From the NCBI GenBank assembly GCA_034440575.1, contig JAOTOL010001564.1, positions 868,001 through 932,000 of the forward strand: a stretch of DNA of 64,000 nt. Reading direction: 5' to 3'. Positions 50,101 to 59,270 of this stretch are shown piece by piece. A program made the translations under genes and the position numbers. This DNA comes from Imbricaverruca yamaguchii. Lineage: Eukaryota; Arthropoda; Thecostraca; Neoverrucidae. The notes below the pieces were generated by a model. That model searched no databases. It was not told where the DNA came from and saw only the letters and a list, made by a program, of their open reading frames with translations. Within the stretch, counting starts at the first letter, position 1; each line of letters opens with the position of its first letter.

Positions 50101-53100
50101 TCCAGCCCAAGCTAGCTCTACTGTGCGTCCCTCCGCCCTGCGGAACGACCACCATCGATTACGACAAACTTGATGTAGTCTAGTTGCAATATAATTGGGT
50201 AATCCGGACTCGCTCAAACGTCAATCGATTATTTTCCTTGTAGGTAAACCATATGCGCGCGTCAGAAACCGACAAAATCCTTGCGCTGTTGTTTCGCTCT
50301 GTGGGATACACCATTTGCAGCGACGTACTGGCCATATTGCCGTGTTGCCGGCTGTGTGTGCGGTCCTTCGCCTGCGTATATGCCTTCCTCTACACGATGA
50401 TGTCCGCCAGATGGTCACACTGGTGTGTCACACCATGAGACTATCCCAGAGACCGCGAAGCTCACCATTGCCGGTCTTACGCGATGTAATTGATAGCTTC
50501 CTTCAGCAGCATCGTTAGAGCTTTCCCGGGGAAATTGGCGGCTTAAAATCAGCCATCAAACGGTTTCTTTTTGTACAACGTTGTGGATTGATGTAATATA
50601 ATTTTAGAATGTGAGTTGGTCGTCACACTTGGTGTCCATGTTCAAACACCTGGTCTCTTTAGTGCTAAGATGTACGTGTCATACTGCAGATGCCTTCATT
50701 CTCATTATCGTTGTGCAACATTGGCAGCAAACAAACGCTTTGCTCTTTCCTGCTTTCACTTGGCAGCGTCATTCTTTGATTTATTTATTCCAGTTTTAAC
50801 TGACAATATGTATGTGATGGGTTGCACCCCATCCAGCCCTTTCAACGCATCGGTACTGCATATCCACAGGGAACATCAGTGTCGCCCCAGGAATCGGTTC
50901 CACAAAACACCTGCATCGGAGACACACTGTGCCGCCAGCACTGCTGGACACACTGTGCCGGACACACTGTGCCGGACACACTGTGCCGGACACACTGTGC
51001 CGGACATACTGTGCCGGACACACTGCCGGGCACACTGTGCCGGGCACACTGCCGGGCACACTGTGCCGGGCACACTGCCGGGCATACTGTGCCGGGCACA
51101 CTGCCGGACATACTGTGCCGGGCACACTGTGCTGGACACACTGGGCCGGGCATGCTGTATCCGACACACTGTGCCGGACACACTGTGCCCGACACATTGT
51201 GCCGGGCACTGTGCCGGACACACTGTGCCGGACACACTGTTCCGGACACACTGTGCCGGGCACACTGCCGGGCATACTGTGCCGGGCATACTGTGTCGGA
51301 CACACTGTGCCGGGCACACTATGCCGCCGTGGGTAGAATGTGTCATAGTGTGACGCCACCATGTGCGGGGGCACACTGTGCCGGACACACCGCGTTGGAG
51401 ACATCGCGATGAGGACACACTGTGCGGCCGACAATTTGTCAGCCGCACCACGCCTTGAACACTGCCGTGCTCTAGCAGAAATAATTACATTATCTGTGAT
51501 TAAATATCAAACATTTTGAGGAATGAACGGTAGTCCTGTCGTTCGTCTGAATCTAACAGTTATAACTCGCCCTTCAGAATGAAACCACTGGTATCAGGAG
51601 CATATGCGAGGAATGACTGCATGATGAGAGCACGATTTCGTGTTATGATGCAGTGTGGTACGTGCTCCAAGTGCAAAGCCAGAACGGTCAACGAAGACTG
51701 CACATACAGACTGTATTACAAATCCAGACTGTATTATGAGCATTATGTTCTCTTCATGGTGCTCGGATATGCTCTATTGAAAAATTGAATGAAACTGGGT
51801 ACTGGATGAAATACTTAATGCTAAATTTTCGTGTTCAAGTACAATCATACTAGACGAGCAGAAGCCGTTCGATGATGTCATGTTTGACGGATCACCACAG
51901 TTTGCCATCCCAGGCTGTGTCCACTGGATAATTGATGGCACCATGGACCGGCAGCCTTCATGTGGTCCACGAGAGCTAGACATCAGACATTTCTCAACTG
52001 TCTGTCTTTTTTGCTCAGCAAAACAGAACACGAATAGGCGGAGGAGTGTTCGAATGGTTGGATATAGATACAGACAGATACAGACTTGTATTGAGGTAAT
52101 CCACAATGCACTCTTGGCGTGCCTCGCGGTAATGCGACATATATAGAACAACAGTTATGAAGCATACGTTACAGAACAGCAGCGCAGAAAAGGTCAGTAT
52201 CACAGAACAGTTGCACAGGTGGTCATACCAGTCATAATAAAATGCAGGAGGGCGCATAGTAAATCAGCCCGGCTCGGACAGCGCCCCAGACAGGTGCCGC
52301 CGCAAGTGGCGACCGAAGATCGACACGGGAAGCCGCACCAGCTTGGGTGGGAACAAGCTGCACAGCGATGGGGCTCTGCAGTCAAATCTTGTCTTCCCCA
52401 TATCAGTGCGGGAGCGGGAGACGTACAGGTGATGACCACGATGGGTGGTTCGGTCGCGTGTCTCCGCCACGGTGGTGAGACCATGAGCCAGTGACTCCGG
52501 CTTGCCATGGCAGTGCACCTTGTGCGTGAAGCACAGGGTGTAGCATTTGGTTAGGTTCTCAGCTTTGAGCCAACCCAAACCCCTCAGCAGATCAGAAACA
52601 TGGCCAGATTTCTTTACGGCAGAAAATAATCTGTCGTGAGTAGCTCAAGTTTGTGTTTACTTCGAGATAGGTTCTTTTTCGTTCCGTTACCATACACAGA
52701 AATACAGTAGCGGATCTGGAAGAAGACCAGGACATTGACCAGTGCGGAGATGACAATGGGTGGAAGGTACCCCCTCAGGTACCTACCCATTGTGGAAGGT
52801 ACACGCAGCAAACGGCAGGGAATACTCGGGGTCGCTCCCATTCTCCTAGCCTCGCTAGCCACCCACGGATTCACGCCGACAAAACAAAATCGGCTTAGAT
52901 CATCAGCCATAACGTCGGGCAGCTTACGAATGGCCTGCTTGCTGCCCCCGAGTGACCTGATATGGTGCCACATCGACCTCCGCCCGACCTCACGAATGCA
53001 CCGTTCAGCATCGTCTCGGCTACTGCGTCTAATTGCAGATCGTACAGCTCGGTTGCCGTCTCTGTACCCCATAAACTAGTACCTATTGTCCTCTAGCGCA

Positions 53101-56100
53101 TGAATTGGTAGTCTTTCATGAATTCTGTCTTTTCACTGAATGACGGAGACACAAGCACAACATCGACTGTTGATACGATTTCCTTCTTGGCTGATTGACG
53201 GACGGACCGACCAACTAACCAACCGCCAATCAACCAAACAACCAACCAACCAGCTAACCAACCAACCAACCAACCAACCAACCAACCGACCAACGGTGAT
53301 GGAGCGCACCGCCCGACCCGGCACGTTGGACGGACACGCGGAATGTCGCACGAGCTGACACTGCCCGCACGGACAGCGAGACTGTTCCAATTGAATGACG
53401 ACCGTGCCGACGGTGATCGACGCTGATGAGACACCGGCCGGGCTTGACCGATACGCCGAATCGATAAGCGGGATTGATCGGCCCCGTCTGCAGACTGCTC
53501 AGGAAGCTGGCCGCATCCTGGACGACGGGTGTTGCGAAGCGGAGTTATGCATCGGCGCTGAAGGCGCCGACGCTGTCTGAACTTAATGACGTCACTGACT
53601 GTTTCATGACGTCACGCCCGGGGGCATGGCAGCCAGTCAGTGGGAATCGCGAGAAGCGTCCTAGGCAATCTGTCTATGCAACGAGACCTATTAAGAATAC
53701 TGTACGTGATGGATGTTTATTTCTCGTCATGGATTACTGATTTTTCATATGGGCTGGGTATGGAATCATTGACAAGTTACGACGCGCGCTCCCTCGCTTC
53801 CCCTATTCGGTCACACTGTGTCGTTCGAAAGTGACAGTTTTCTCCTGAGTGTCCAGTGTCCTGGCAATAAACGGAGAAAGCAGGTATAGCTGAGGCTCTG
53901 TGTTCCGTTATCAGATGTCAGTTGGGAGGGAACACGACCGGCCAACCTCCCCACTCTGCCTATCAGTCTGCCGACATACTACCAATCGAAAAACGCTAAC
54001 CAAGATATGGTTTGCATAGTCAAGTTCTTCGTTGCATGGCTGTGCATTTTGGCATGTTCTACGCCTCATGACACTAAGAAATTAGCATCTAGGACTCAGC
54101 AAATTCTATGAATATGACTGAAAATAAATTTAATACACGTTCCAAGAACTGAAAAATTGATTCAATAAAAACAGCTTACGTAGTTTTTTGTCTATAACTT
54201 GCAACCGTTCTGACAATAGTGAATAAAGCTCGAGACCACACGTGTCACATACGTGGTATTGTCTCTAGATCATGTACATGCACAAATAAATTGGAGACAT
54301 GGGTTTTACCACCCTTAATCTTTTACCCACCGTACGATGCAAGCTGCATTAGTTTCGCAGAAATTTTACATTTCACTGGACTCTCGTCGGCAGGTCTGAA
54401 GATCTCTCACGTAGCTAGGAGTTTAATATCATTCTTTTTTCAAAACATATTTTCAGATTCGTTGGAAAAATTACAAATTCACATTAGCAGGATGCCAAAC
54501 CAGGGGGTCCGGACTCGGTCCAGCCGGGATCTCAAGCCATGCTCATCGGCGTGTCGGATCTGGTGCCGACACGAGACGGCAGATCAGACCGGTCGTGTGG
54601 ACGATGCCGCGGCCAGCGAAGCGCCGATGACGATACGACGTGGATCCATCCAGCCATACCCACGTGATCTCCGTCAGATGGTATTGTCCTGTAGGAGCGC
54701 AGGAGTTCCTACAGTGATGGGCCGTCGCCCCAACACGCCGGGCGATGACCGTGCCATCGGACGTGGACGACGCCGTCTCGGTCGGCTGGCTTTGGGCGCG
54801 GTCCCCAGGTGGATGTTGCGTGCGGTGGTGGACGCCCCGTGTGGTTCGCAGGCTGATGGCCACACCGGGGGCTGGTTTGGGCGCGGTCCCCAGGTGGATG
54901 CTGCGTGCGGTGGTGTACGCCCCGTGTGGTTCGCAGGCTGATGGCCACACCGGCGGCTGGTTTGGGCGCGGTCCCCAGGTGGATGCTGCGTGCGGTGGTG
55001 TACGCCCCGTGTGGTTCGCAGGCTGATGGCCACACCGGCGGCTGGTTTGGGCGCGGTCCCCAGGTGGATGTTGCGTGCGGTGGTGGACGCCCCGTGTGGT
55101 TCACAGGCTGATGGCCACACCGGGGGCTGGTTTGGGCGCGGTCCGCAGGTGGATGTTGCGTGTGGTGGTGGACGCCCCGTGTAGTTCACAGGCTGATGGC
55201 CACACCCGCGCAGGACGCAGCTGCGTAGCTGACATGTTCCGAAGAGACTGGGGTAGGCGGTGGTGCCGTCGTCCACTGCGGTGTAATACCGTGGTCTTCA
55301 AGGTTTGGCGCTGGCGGAAGTTAATTATTCGTTTGTCGAGCGCCACGCTGACGCTGCATTTGCGGCGCCAAGGTGCAGCAAGCAGGTGATGCAAAATGCA
55401 TCCTGTATTTTATGGAATTGGAGCGCACAGTCATCCCAGGCGACGATGGCTGTTGTTGAAATTCTCTCAAGGTCGTCTGTACGCTTTGCAAGCTGTAGTT
55501 CTCTTTGTATGTGCAATATACTTTAACAGTGATGATGGAAATTACCGAGACATGGGTAGGATAAAAACAGAGTTAGTAAGCTGACTCATCACTATCGTTG
55601 TCAGTTAAGCTGATAGTATTCCTAAAAGGTGTTATCTCAAAGAGCGCCAATGAACCTGATTCTGAAGCCTCCTCACCGTCCCTTACCGTTTTCCAATAGG
55701 ATTTTGAAACCTCGTGACTTCTTCTAAAGTTCTTTCGGACATAGGCCAAAGTATTCCTTTTTTGGTTGATCAGAAGTGGCCCCAGGCGAAGGATATGGAG
55801 GATGTGTCAGGCCATTGCTACGATGTGATGAGCTTTCGAAGCCAGTAAGGTGTTTGCACTTTATGTCCACCGGTACTAGTATTTAGCCAACACCATTGAT
55901 ACAGAGCACAGGTATGTTGCACTTTTTGCGTTGCTGAGTATACGCATGAGTGGCAGAGGCACTTCCAGAGCAAGGAAGTTCGGGGATTACGGTGATTTTC
56001 AAAATGGTAATAAAACCTGTCCATGTAAATTCATATAATGAAGGAATATAAGAATTACAAAGTCTAAAAACTACAAGCAAAATAAACGTAGGCATTGTTC

Positions 56101-58778
56101 ACATCGTTTTTATCTCCAGCACCTGCCACTTAAAAAAAAATACTCGACGTTTTGTTTTGACAAAAATGCAGTTAATCATGCAAGTTTTCTAATGGTATCG
56201 TATTAATTGGTCCAGTGGCTATCGAGATAGCCGGAGGGCGGGGCGAATACGCTATCCCCTTAGCCGTGCAATTATTGTGTATGCCTTGCACATTAGTATT
56301 AATACGCGATTAATTCAACCTTCTTTATACCAGGGAAATCAAGTCTGAAGTTTATTCGCGTATTCCAGGCGTAATGTTTAACGTTTTGGTACTCGTCCAT
56401 CACCAGGACCCCTGATGATTGCTTAGGGCCGCAATGTTTAGTATTTCATACCTAACGCAATATGTTTTCATCTGGTCATTAACATAATCCCCTGATATAA
56501 ATAGGTTATGTTACCGTGTTTTAATTGTTCCATCGTGTCGAGAAGCCAGCAGTTCCTTAAAAGCATGGTGCGTCATATCAGCCACGAATGCCCCCGACTA
56601 ATGTGTGGGTACGTGTTAAGTAGAACAAAACTAGTTCCTGGCCCGTGCTGAATTGCGAACGTGGATGGTCTTGCATCTTTTCTGCCACAACCCGATGGTA
56701 TCATGCAATATTTCTGGCCTCAAGCTACAAAAATATATACCATAGAATATGACTTTGGCCTGCGCATATTGCGCATCCCGGTAAATTGTGGCATTACTCT
56801 TACTTACTTGGCATTAATTTGCACTGGCATGATCTCTATAAGTTACCCCCGATCGTGAGTGCGCTCGTGCGGTACTCCAGCATCTAACGATTATCCACAG
56901 GTGGTCTTACTGTGCCATGCACGGCCCGATTAGCCTGGATATCCACGTCACAAGGCTGAAGCATCATTTTTTGTACTAAACAAGTGACATTAAGTATGAC
57001 AACGGAGACAACTTAATGCCCAGTCGGTGATTTATTGCTCAGGCTACCACGTATTTTGAGCCCTCGGAAACCGTGTGGTCGTCGTAGCGGGCGATTGTGA
57101 AACTATCTGTGTATAATCCGATTCCATCTGTATCACCAACTTCCCGGAAGAACGACGTCTTTTGCTCAATGTATATGATGCATTACGTTTGATCGCACAT
57201 GCACATCTCAACCAAATGCTACTATTAGGAGAAAATAAACATGATGAAGGGTTTTTTATCTGGGTCGTCCAAGCATTGACGCTAACTTACGCGTTTTATG
57301 GCCGATGGCATATCTGGAAGAGTACCAACACATATACAGTGCAAATTACACTGTTGGCACTATACAGTAGGTTAAACACCGTAGACTTCAGGATAATTCG
57401 CGTTCAAGGTGGCATTCCGGCTGCAATATCTGCGATGCTATATTCTCAGGCCGTGGTCAATGACATAGATGTCGTTTATGACGGTACCGCCTCAAAGCAA
57501 TATTAGCGTCGCCAACAACAATGTCGTCACGGATGACGCAGCGGTGGCAAATGACGTAATGAGGCTAACGGCCGTATTACTATTGTGTCCCACAATAGCT
57601 TCCTGCCTAAGAGCAGGGGGTTGGTGTCGCGGCGTCAGCTCCAGTTGTCCCTCGAGTGACAATCAGCTGACCCAGGAGCAGGGATGGTGTCGTGCCTTTA
57701 GCTCCACTTGTTCCTCGAGTGAGAATCAGCTGACTCATGAGCGTGGTTCGGTTCATGTTTTATAACCATGGACTTGGAGAGGAACGTTGTGCTGCCATTG
57801 AACTCAGAGAATATACCCCTATGTTTCTAGTCCTAGTATTGGAAGTTCATGTTTGTACTTCCAGTGAGTGTCTGACACTACCAAAGAGCAACACGTGAGT
57901 GGTCGTTTTAGACAAAACCGTTCAGTCTTTGGACAGGGAAATCGAAGGGTAATTTTCCGGAGAACATAATGTCCTGGATGGTTAGATTCCCGGACAAGAC
58001 TGGTCTACCAAACCGGCTCAGGTGACATAAGAACGAGAATTAACGGCAGCACGAAACCCAAACTCACCTATGGTAACCATTCGTAAACCCATGCCGATCT
58101 TCTAATTCATAATGGTCAACAATTTGCACGCGTGAAATATCTATGAGGATTATCCTTTGGTCACCTGAGTTGATGATCCTCATGGTGGAGACTCACGCTG
58201 CCAGAACATGATCAGAGATTTGCCAGCTGTTCTCGACAGTGATGAGAGGTGCACTTTTTTGGCTTCACCTTATCCCCTTCCGGGATGTGGTTGTGGTGAA
58301 GAACTGTAGTTGTCACTGCATAACCAGTGTTTCTCTCCCATTATTCATTTCTTTGTGCCTGCAGTCGTCACTAATGTGGTGGGGCAGAGGAGGAAGTACG
58401 GCGTTGGCGGAGTTACATGAATTGGATGGAAAGGCCCTTTGTGTGATCTCACTGGGAATTATCCAATGCGAATGAGGTCATGAGTCCCACGTGAAAGCCT
58501 GAGATTAGGTACTCTACGCAGTCCCTGTTGCAACCTGGAAGCACGGGGTGGGAACTGGGTTTGGGAACAAGTTCTTTCAAAACTAATGATCCGCAACGCA
58601 TGAATTGGAAGTATGCATATATACCTGTAGACGTATCCAACACGACCAACCCGCCCAGGCGATGCTGCAGGCGAGCTTCGCGTCCTTACCACCAGGTGGC
58701 GGAGACTCCGGAGTGGCCGAAGAGCGCCAGACAGCAGACGACGGCCAGACAGCACTGTGGCACCCGCAACGGCCTCAT
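32826..58778 (-). CDS. Wnt family secreted signalling protein (8 exons, complete)
   Basis: Secreted, lipid-modified ligand of Frizzled receptors. Coding exons on the minus strand, 5' to 3': 58778-58690, 43001-42872, 40255-40150, 38845-38688, 37714-37607, 36496-36398, 34674-34508, 33027-32826. They total 1059 nt, giving 352 aa plus stop, and every intron has GT..AG with matching phase. Residues 1-26 are a signal peptide ([20 protein letters not shown] then GHSGVSA). The mature part has 24 cysteines, the canonical Wnt number. Motifs in order: RQRELC (60-65), [17 protein letters not shown] (82-98), AECGCD and WEWGGCSE (138-161), [11 protein letters not shown] (187-197), [16 protein letters not shown] with the acyl-acceptor serine at about residue 213, [46 protein letters not shown]. 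Three N-glycosylation sequons are present (NCS, NAT, NRT). An Arg-rich linker ([10 protein letters not shown]) precedes LVYLED. Subfamily is uncertain: features recall Wnt10, Wnt16, Wnt4 and Wnt6. Confidence 0.95.
33475..33539. repeat. (AT)n microsatellite in Wnt intron 7
   Basis: About 65 bp of AT dinucleotide. The adjoining open frame of Tyr/Ile is an artefact. Confidence 0.97.
34250..34507 (-). repeat. 15-17-bp array of donor-like motifs adjoining Wnt exon 7
   Basis: On the minus strand the intron starts GTTAGTCAACATCAACAG and continues as alternating units such as GTAAGTCAACATCAACA and GTAAGTTAATCCGCA. CAGTAAGT occurs nine times exactly, each a near-ideal 5' splice site, while the real donor (AAAGTTAGT) is the weaker first unit. 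Confidence 0.9.
34508..34674 (-). CDS. Wnt exon 7
   Basis: The acceptor is CGTTCCAG and the donor AAA|GTTAGT. It codes [20 protein letters not shown], an Arg/Lys-rich linker and [15 protein letters not shown]. The intron beyond it begins a tandem array of donor-like GTAAGT motifs. Its two last bases join with the G of exon 8 to make the Lys codon of [12 protein letters not shown]. Confidence 0.92.
35970..36045. repeat. Short tandem repeat of TCACCGTCGG in Wnt intron 6
   Basis: Several 9-10-bp units of CGTCGGTCAC follow one another, with related GTCACCTGTGGGTCACC flanks. Not at a splice junction. Confidence 0.8.
36398..36496 (-). CDS. Wnt exon 6 (acylated hairpin)
   Basis: The acceptor is GTGCTTCAG and the donor CAG|GTAAGC. 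It codes [20 protein letters not shown], then [23 protein letters not shown] holds the serine that carries palmitoleate in Wnt proteins (residue 213 here). It is 99 nt, phase 0 at both ends. Confidence 0.95.
37607..37714 (-). CDS. Wnt exon 5
   Basis: The acceptor is CTGTTCCAG and the donor AGG|GTGAGC. It codes [20 protein letters not shown], then [16 protein letters not shown]. It is 108 nt, phase 0 at both ends. [10 protein letters not shown] is a Wnt signature. Confidence 0.93.
38061..38687 (-). repeat. 39-bp array copying the exon 4 / intron 4 junction
   Basis: Each full unit on the minus strand reads CGCTGGGAGTGGGGCGGCTG, CTCGGAG, then GTGGGTGCCAAA: the last nine codons of exon 4 plus its donor. 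There are about 13 full units and about six shorter 24-bp units lacking the CTGCTCGGAG part. The first units are spaced exactly 39, 39 and 38 bp from the true donor at 38687. Confidence 0.95.
38688..38845 (-). CDS. Wnt exon 4
   Basis: Its 158 nt code [20 protein letters not shown], then [14 protein letters not shown] and, ten residues on, WEWGGCSE. The acceptor is TGACCGACAG and the donor GAG|GTGGGT. Both borders are the proximal units of minisatellites: a 47-bp array on the acceptor side and a 39-bp array on the donor side. The chosen borders are those that give exact phase with exons 3 and 5. Confidence 0.92.
38846..39535 (-). repeat. 47-bp array copying the intron 3 / exon 4 junction
   Basis: About 15 units. 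On the minus strand each contains CTATGACCGACAG followed by AGAGCCGTGAGCGGGCCTAC, which is the exon 4 acceptor plus the first 20 bases of exon 4. Units nearest the exon (starting 38823, 38870, 38917, 38964) are almost identical; distal units beyond about 39150 are diverged and vary in length. Confidence 0.95.
39960..40140 (-). repeat. About 23-bp degenerate array in intron 3 beside the exon 3 donor
   Basis: On the minus strand, ATATCGCC(A/G)CG followed by TTCTCCTCGGT-like sequence recurs about six times starting about 10-20 bp past the donor. The units do not clearly include the donor itself. Confidence 0.7.
40150..40255 (-). CDS. Wnt exon 3
   Basis: The acceptor is CTGCCGCAG and the donor GTGTCG. 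It codes [20 protein letters not shown], then [15 protein letters not shown] plus one base. It contains GIEEC.WQF..RWNCS, one of the best conserved Wnt blocks, and two sequons. Its acceptor is the proximal unit of a tandem array (40256-40745), and a second array starts about 10 bp past the donor. Confidence 0.93.
40256..40745 (-). repeat. About 37-bp array copying the intron 2 / exon 3 junction
   Basis: The three units nearest the exon are nearly perfect. On the minus strand each has CCATGTTTCTTCTGTCTGCC followed by GCAGA, the polypyrimidine tract and AG of the exon 3 acceptor. About nine further diverged units (32-45 bp) run to about 40745, most keeping CTG(C/T)CGCAG(A). Confidence 0.88.
42199..42231. 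repeat. Hairpin-forming inverted repeat
   Basis: GTACTCGCCTCGCC, a two-base loop, then GGGCGAAGCGAGTAC form a nearly perfect 14-bp stem. It sits 17 bp upstream of the hAT-type MITE but outside its target duplication. Confidence 0.7.
42248..42438. mobile_element. hAT-type MITE with 8-bp target duplication
   Basis: A 191-bp insert is bounded by GCTGTGGT at 42240-42247 and again at 42439-42446, a perfect 8-bp target duplication as made by hAT transposases. The right end, read on the minus strand, is CAGTGGCGCAACCAGG, a common hAT-type terminus. The left end CAGAGGCAGAGCGAAGG matches it imperfectly. There is no coding capacity. It lies in Wnt intron 2. Confidence 0.85.
42508..42666 (+). CDS. Candidate exon of unknown gene, antisense in Wnt intron 2
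   Basis: After an acceptor-like TTTACAG there are 53 open codons with mostly G/C third positions: [20 protein letters not shown], then [20 protein letters not shown] and VQ, ending at CAG|GTATGG. A stop lies just upstream in the same frame, as expected for an internal exon. No family is recognised. The minus strand is also open here, so this could be chance. Confidence 0.25.
42663..42801. repeat. 34-bp tandem repeat
   Basis: Four units of GCAGGGTGTGGGACCAGCTC followed by TAACATTTCAGCGG; the first unit is 33 bp and includes the donor-like GCAGGTATGG of the candidate antisense exon. Confidence 0.95.
42872..43001 (-). CDS. Wnt exon 2
   Basis: The acceptor is GGTTGCAG and the donor GTCAGT. It codes [20 protein letters not shown], then [20 protein letters not shown] and ILQ. 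The RQRELC motif is conserved in Wnts. It ends in phase 0. Confidence 0.92.
43600..44130. repeat. Polypyrimidine tract with (CT)n and poly-C
   Basis: More than 500 bp of CT-rich DNA, including about 60 bp of pure CT and a C14 run at 44019-44032. Ser/Leu-rich frames here are artefacts. Confidence 0.95.
44177..45002. mobile_element. MITE-like element flanked by TTAA
   Basis: TTAA at 44177-44180 is followed by CCCTCGCC, and GGCGAGGG precedes TTAA at 44999-45002. The 818-bp insert has no transposase. CCCT termini with TTAA duplications are characteristic of piggyBac-type elements. Inside the right end another palindromic segment (GTCGTACCCCTGGCGTACCC) occurs. The element is in Wnt intron 1. Confidence 0.65.
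46050..46640. other. CpG-rich segment within Wnt intron 1
   Basis: A GC- and CpG-rich block stands out from its AT-richer surroundings. Frames are open on both strands without domain motifs. It could be a regulatory CpG-rich segment or an unrecognised exon. Confidence 0.35.
47643..48002. repeat. 12-bp minisatellite with a CACGTG at most unit junctions
   Basis: About 29 units of GTGTCCGGTCAC (with GTGTCCGGTGAC at the left end). Tandem joining of the main type creates the palindrome CACGTG at almost every junction. One unit is truncated near 47792 (CACGTGTCACGTG). All frames stay open because the unit is four codons. Confidence 0.97.
49180..49495. repeat. Degenerate 23-25-bp repeat
   Basis: Units of the type GTCTGGCAGCTGGTTGGTTC recur about a dozen times with many substitutions. 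Located in Wnt intron 1. Confidence 0.75.
49645..49790 (-). CDS. Candidate cysteine-rich (EGF/EB-like) exon in Wnt intron 1
   Basis: A minus-strand frame reads [20 protein letters not shown], then [20 protein letters not shown] and [10 protein letters not shown]. The cysteine spacing ending C-x-C-x(2)-GY-x(n)-C resembles EGF or EB modules of secreted arthropod proteins. An AG acceptor precedes it (CTCAAG), but no convincing donor was found close by. It could be an exon of a nested gene, a retained fragment, or chance. Confidence 0.3.
50925..51425. repeat. 14-bp / 11-12-bp minisatellite
   Basis: Units CACACTGTGCCGGA or -GGG (14 bp) alternate with shorter CACACTGCCGGG units that lack GTG. Around 35 units, with degenerate ones at the right end. 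Frames on both strands are open through it and are not taken as genes. Confidence 0.96.
52614..53075 (-). mobile_element. Possible LINE ORF2 fragment
   Basis: The minus frame has [17 protein letters not shown], then [20 protein letters not shown] and [10 protein letters not shown]. This resembles the linker between endonuclease and reverse transcriptase of some non-LTR elements (a W..I..LG segment, then P..DDLN.FFV.V). No catalytic motif is present, so the call is tentative. Confidence 0.35.
53213..53291. repeat. (CCAA)n microsatellite
   Basis: Imperfect ACCA/CCAA tetranucleotides over about 80 bp in Wnt intron 1. Confidence 0.95.
54791..55210. repeat. 85-bp tandem repeat, five copies
   Basis: TTTGGGCGCGGTCCCCAGGT starts at 54791, 54876, 54961, 55046 and 55131, exactly 85 bp apart, with 90-98% identity between copies. 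Since 85 is not a multiple of three, frames rotate from copy to copy. Located in Wnt intron 1. Confidence 0.97.
57609..57745. repeat. Two-copy tandem duplication of about 67 bp
   Basis: GAGCAGGG, TGGTGTCG, AGCTCCA, CCTCGAGTGA and AATCAGCTGAC occur in the same order twice in succession, with substitutions. Confidence 0.75.
58690..58778 (-). CDS. Wnt exon 1 (signal peptide)
   Basis: It codes [20 protein letters not shown] then GHSGVSATW, with donor TGGTG|GTAAGG in phase 2. Exon 2 supplies the last base, making the second Trp of the WW-LLG motif found at the mature N-terminus of many Wnts. It is 15.7 kb from exon 2. It was chosen because phase, signal peptide and the WW junction all fit. Confidence 0.85.
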
Positions 58779-59270
58779 CTTCAGACGGCTCTCCGTCGTC
58801 GGATACACGACTGACACAAATCCGACGGAGATCCTCCTCACCGCGCGGCGCGGCCGAACTTCCGCGCCGGGATACCGTGCCGGCTGTCGGCGCGTCACGG
58901 CGCGGCGGCGGCTCACTTGATGTCCGGGCGCGCCCCAGGAAACACAGCCAGCACCGGCGCTCCCCCGCACGACGTGATTCAGGTATTCTCTCCGAGGCGC
59001 GCGTTTCCGCGAGCCGCCCGCGTAAGCCCGGCCGTCCGACCAATGGGCGCGCTCGGCGGCGTGTCGCGCCGACTCGCCATTGGCCGACGAGTCGGCCGGC
59101 CGGCCGGCCAGGTCGTAAAGAGGACATGCAATAAAATCTGGCGCTCATTCTCCGGCTAATGAAAGAACTAATAGTGCCGATAGGGTCCACGCTCGTAAAG
59201 CGGGGCGTGAGGGGAACGGTCGGCGCGCCTGCCGAGGTGTCGGCGACGGGGACGCGGCGATAAAAATCGA
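58779..59270 (-). promoter_or_regulatory. CpG-rich 5' region of the Wnt gene
   Basis: GC- and CpG-dense DNA lies immediately upstream of the Wnt start codon (minus strand), including (GGCC)n at about 59094-59110. It probably holds the 5' untranslated region and promoter. No TATA box or initiator could be assigned. Confidence 0.45.

Noticed and set aside
50616..51451. Frames of 190-245 codons across the 14-bp array
   Set aside because: Repeat-driven open frames on both strands, Cys/His-rich only because of the unit sequence.
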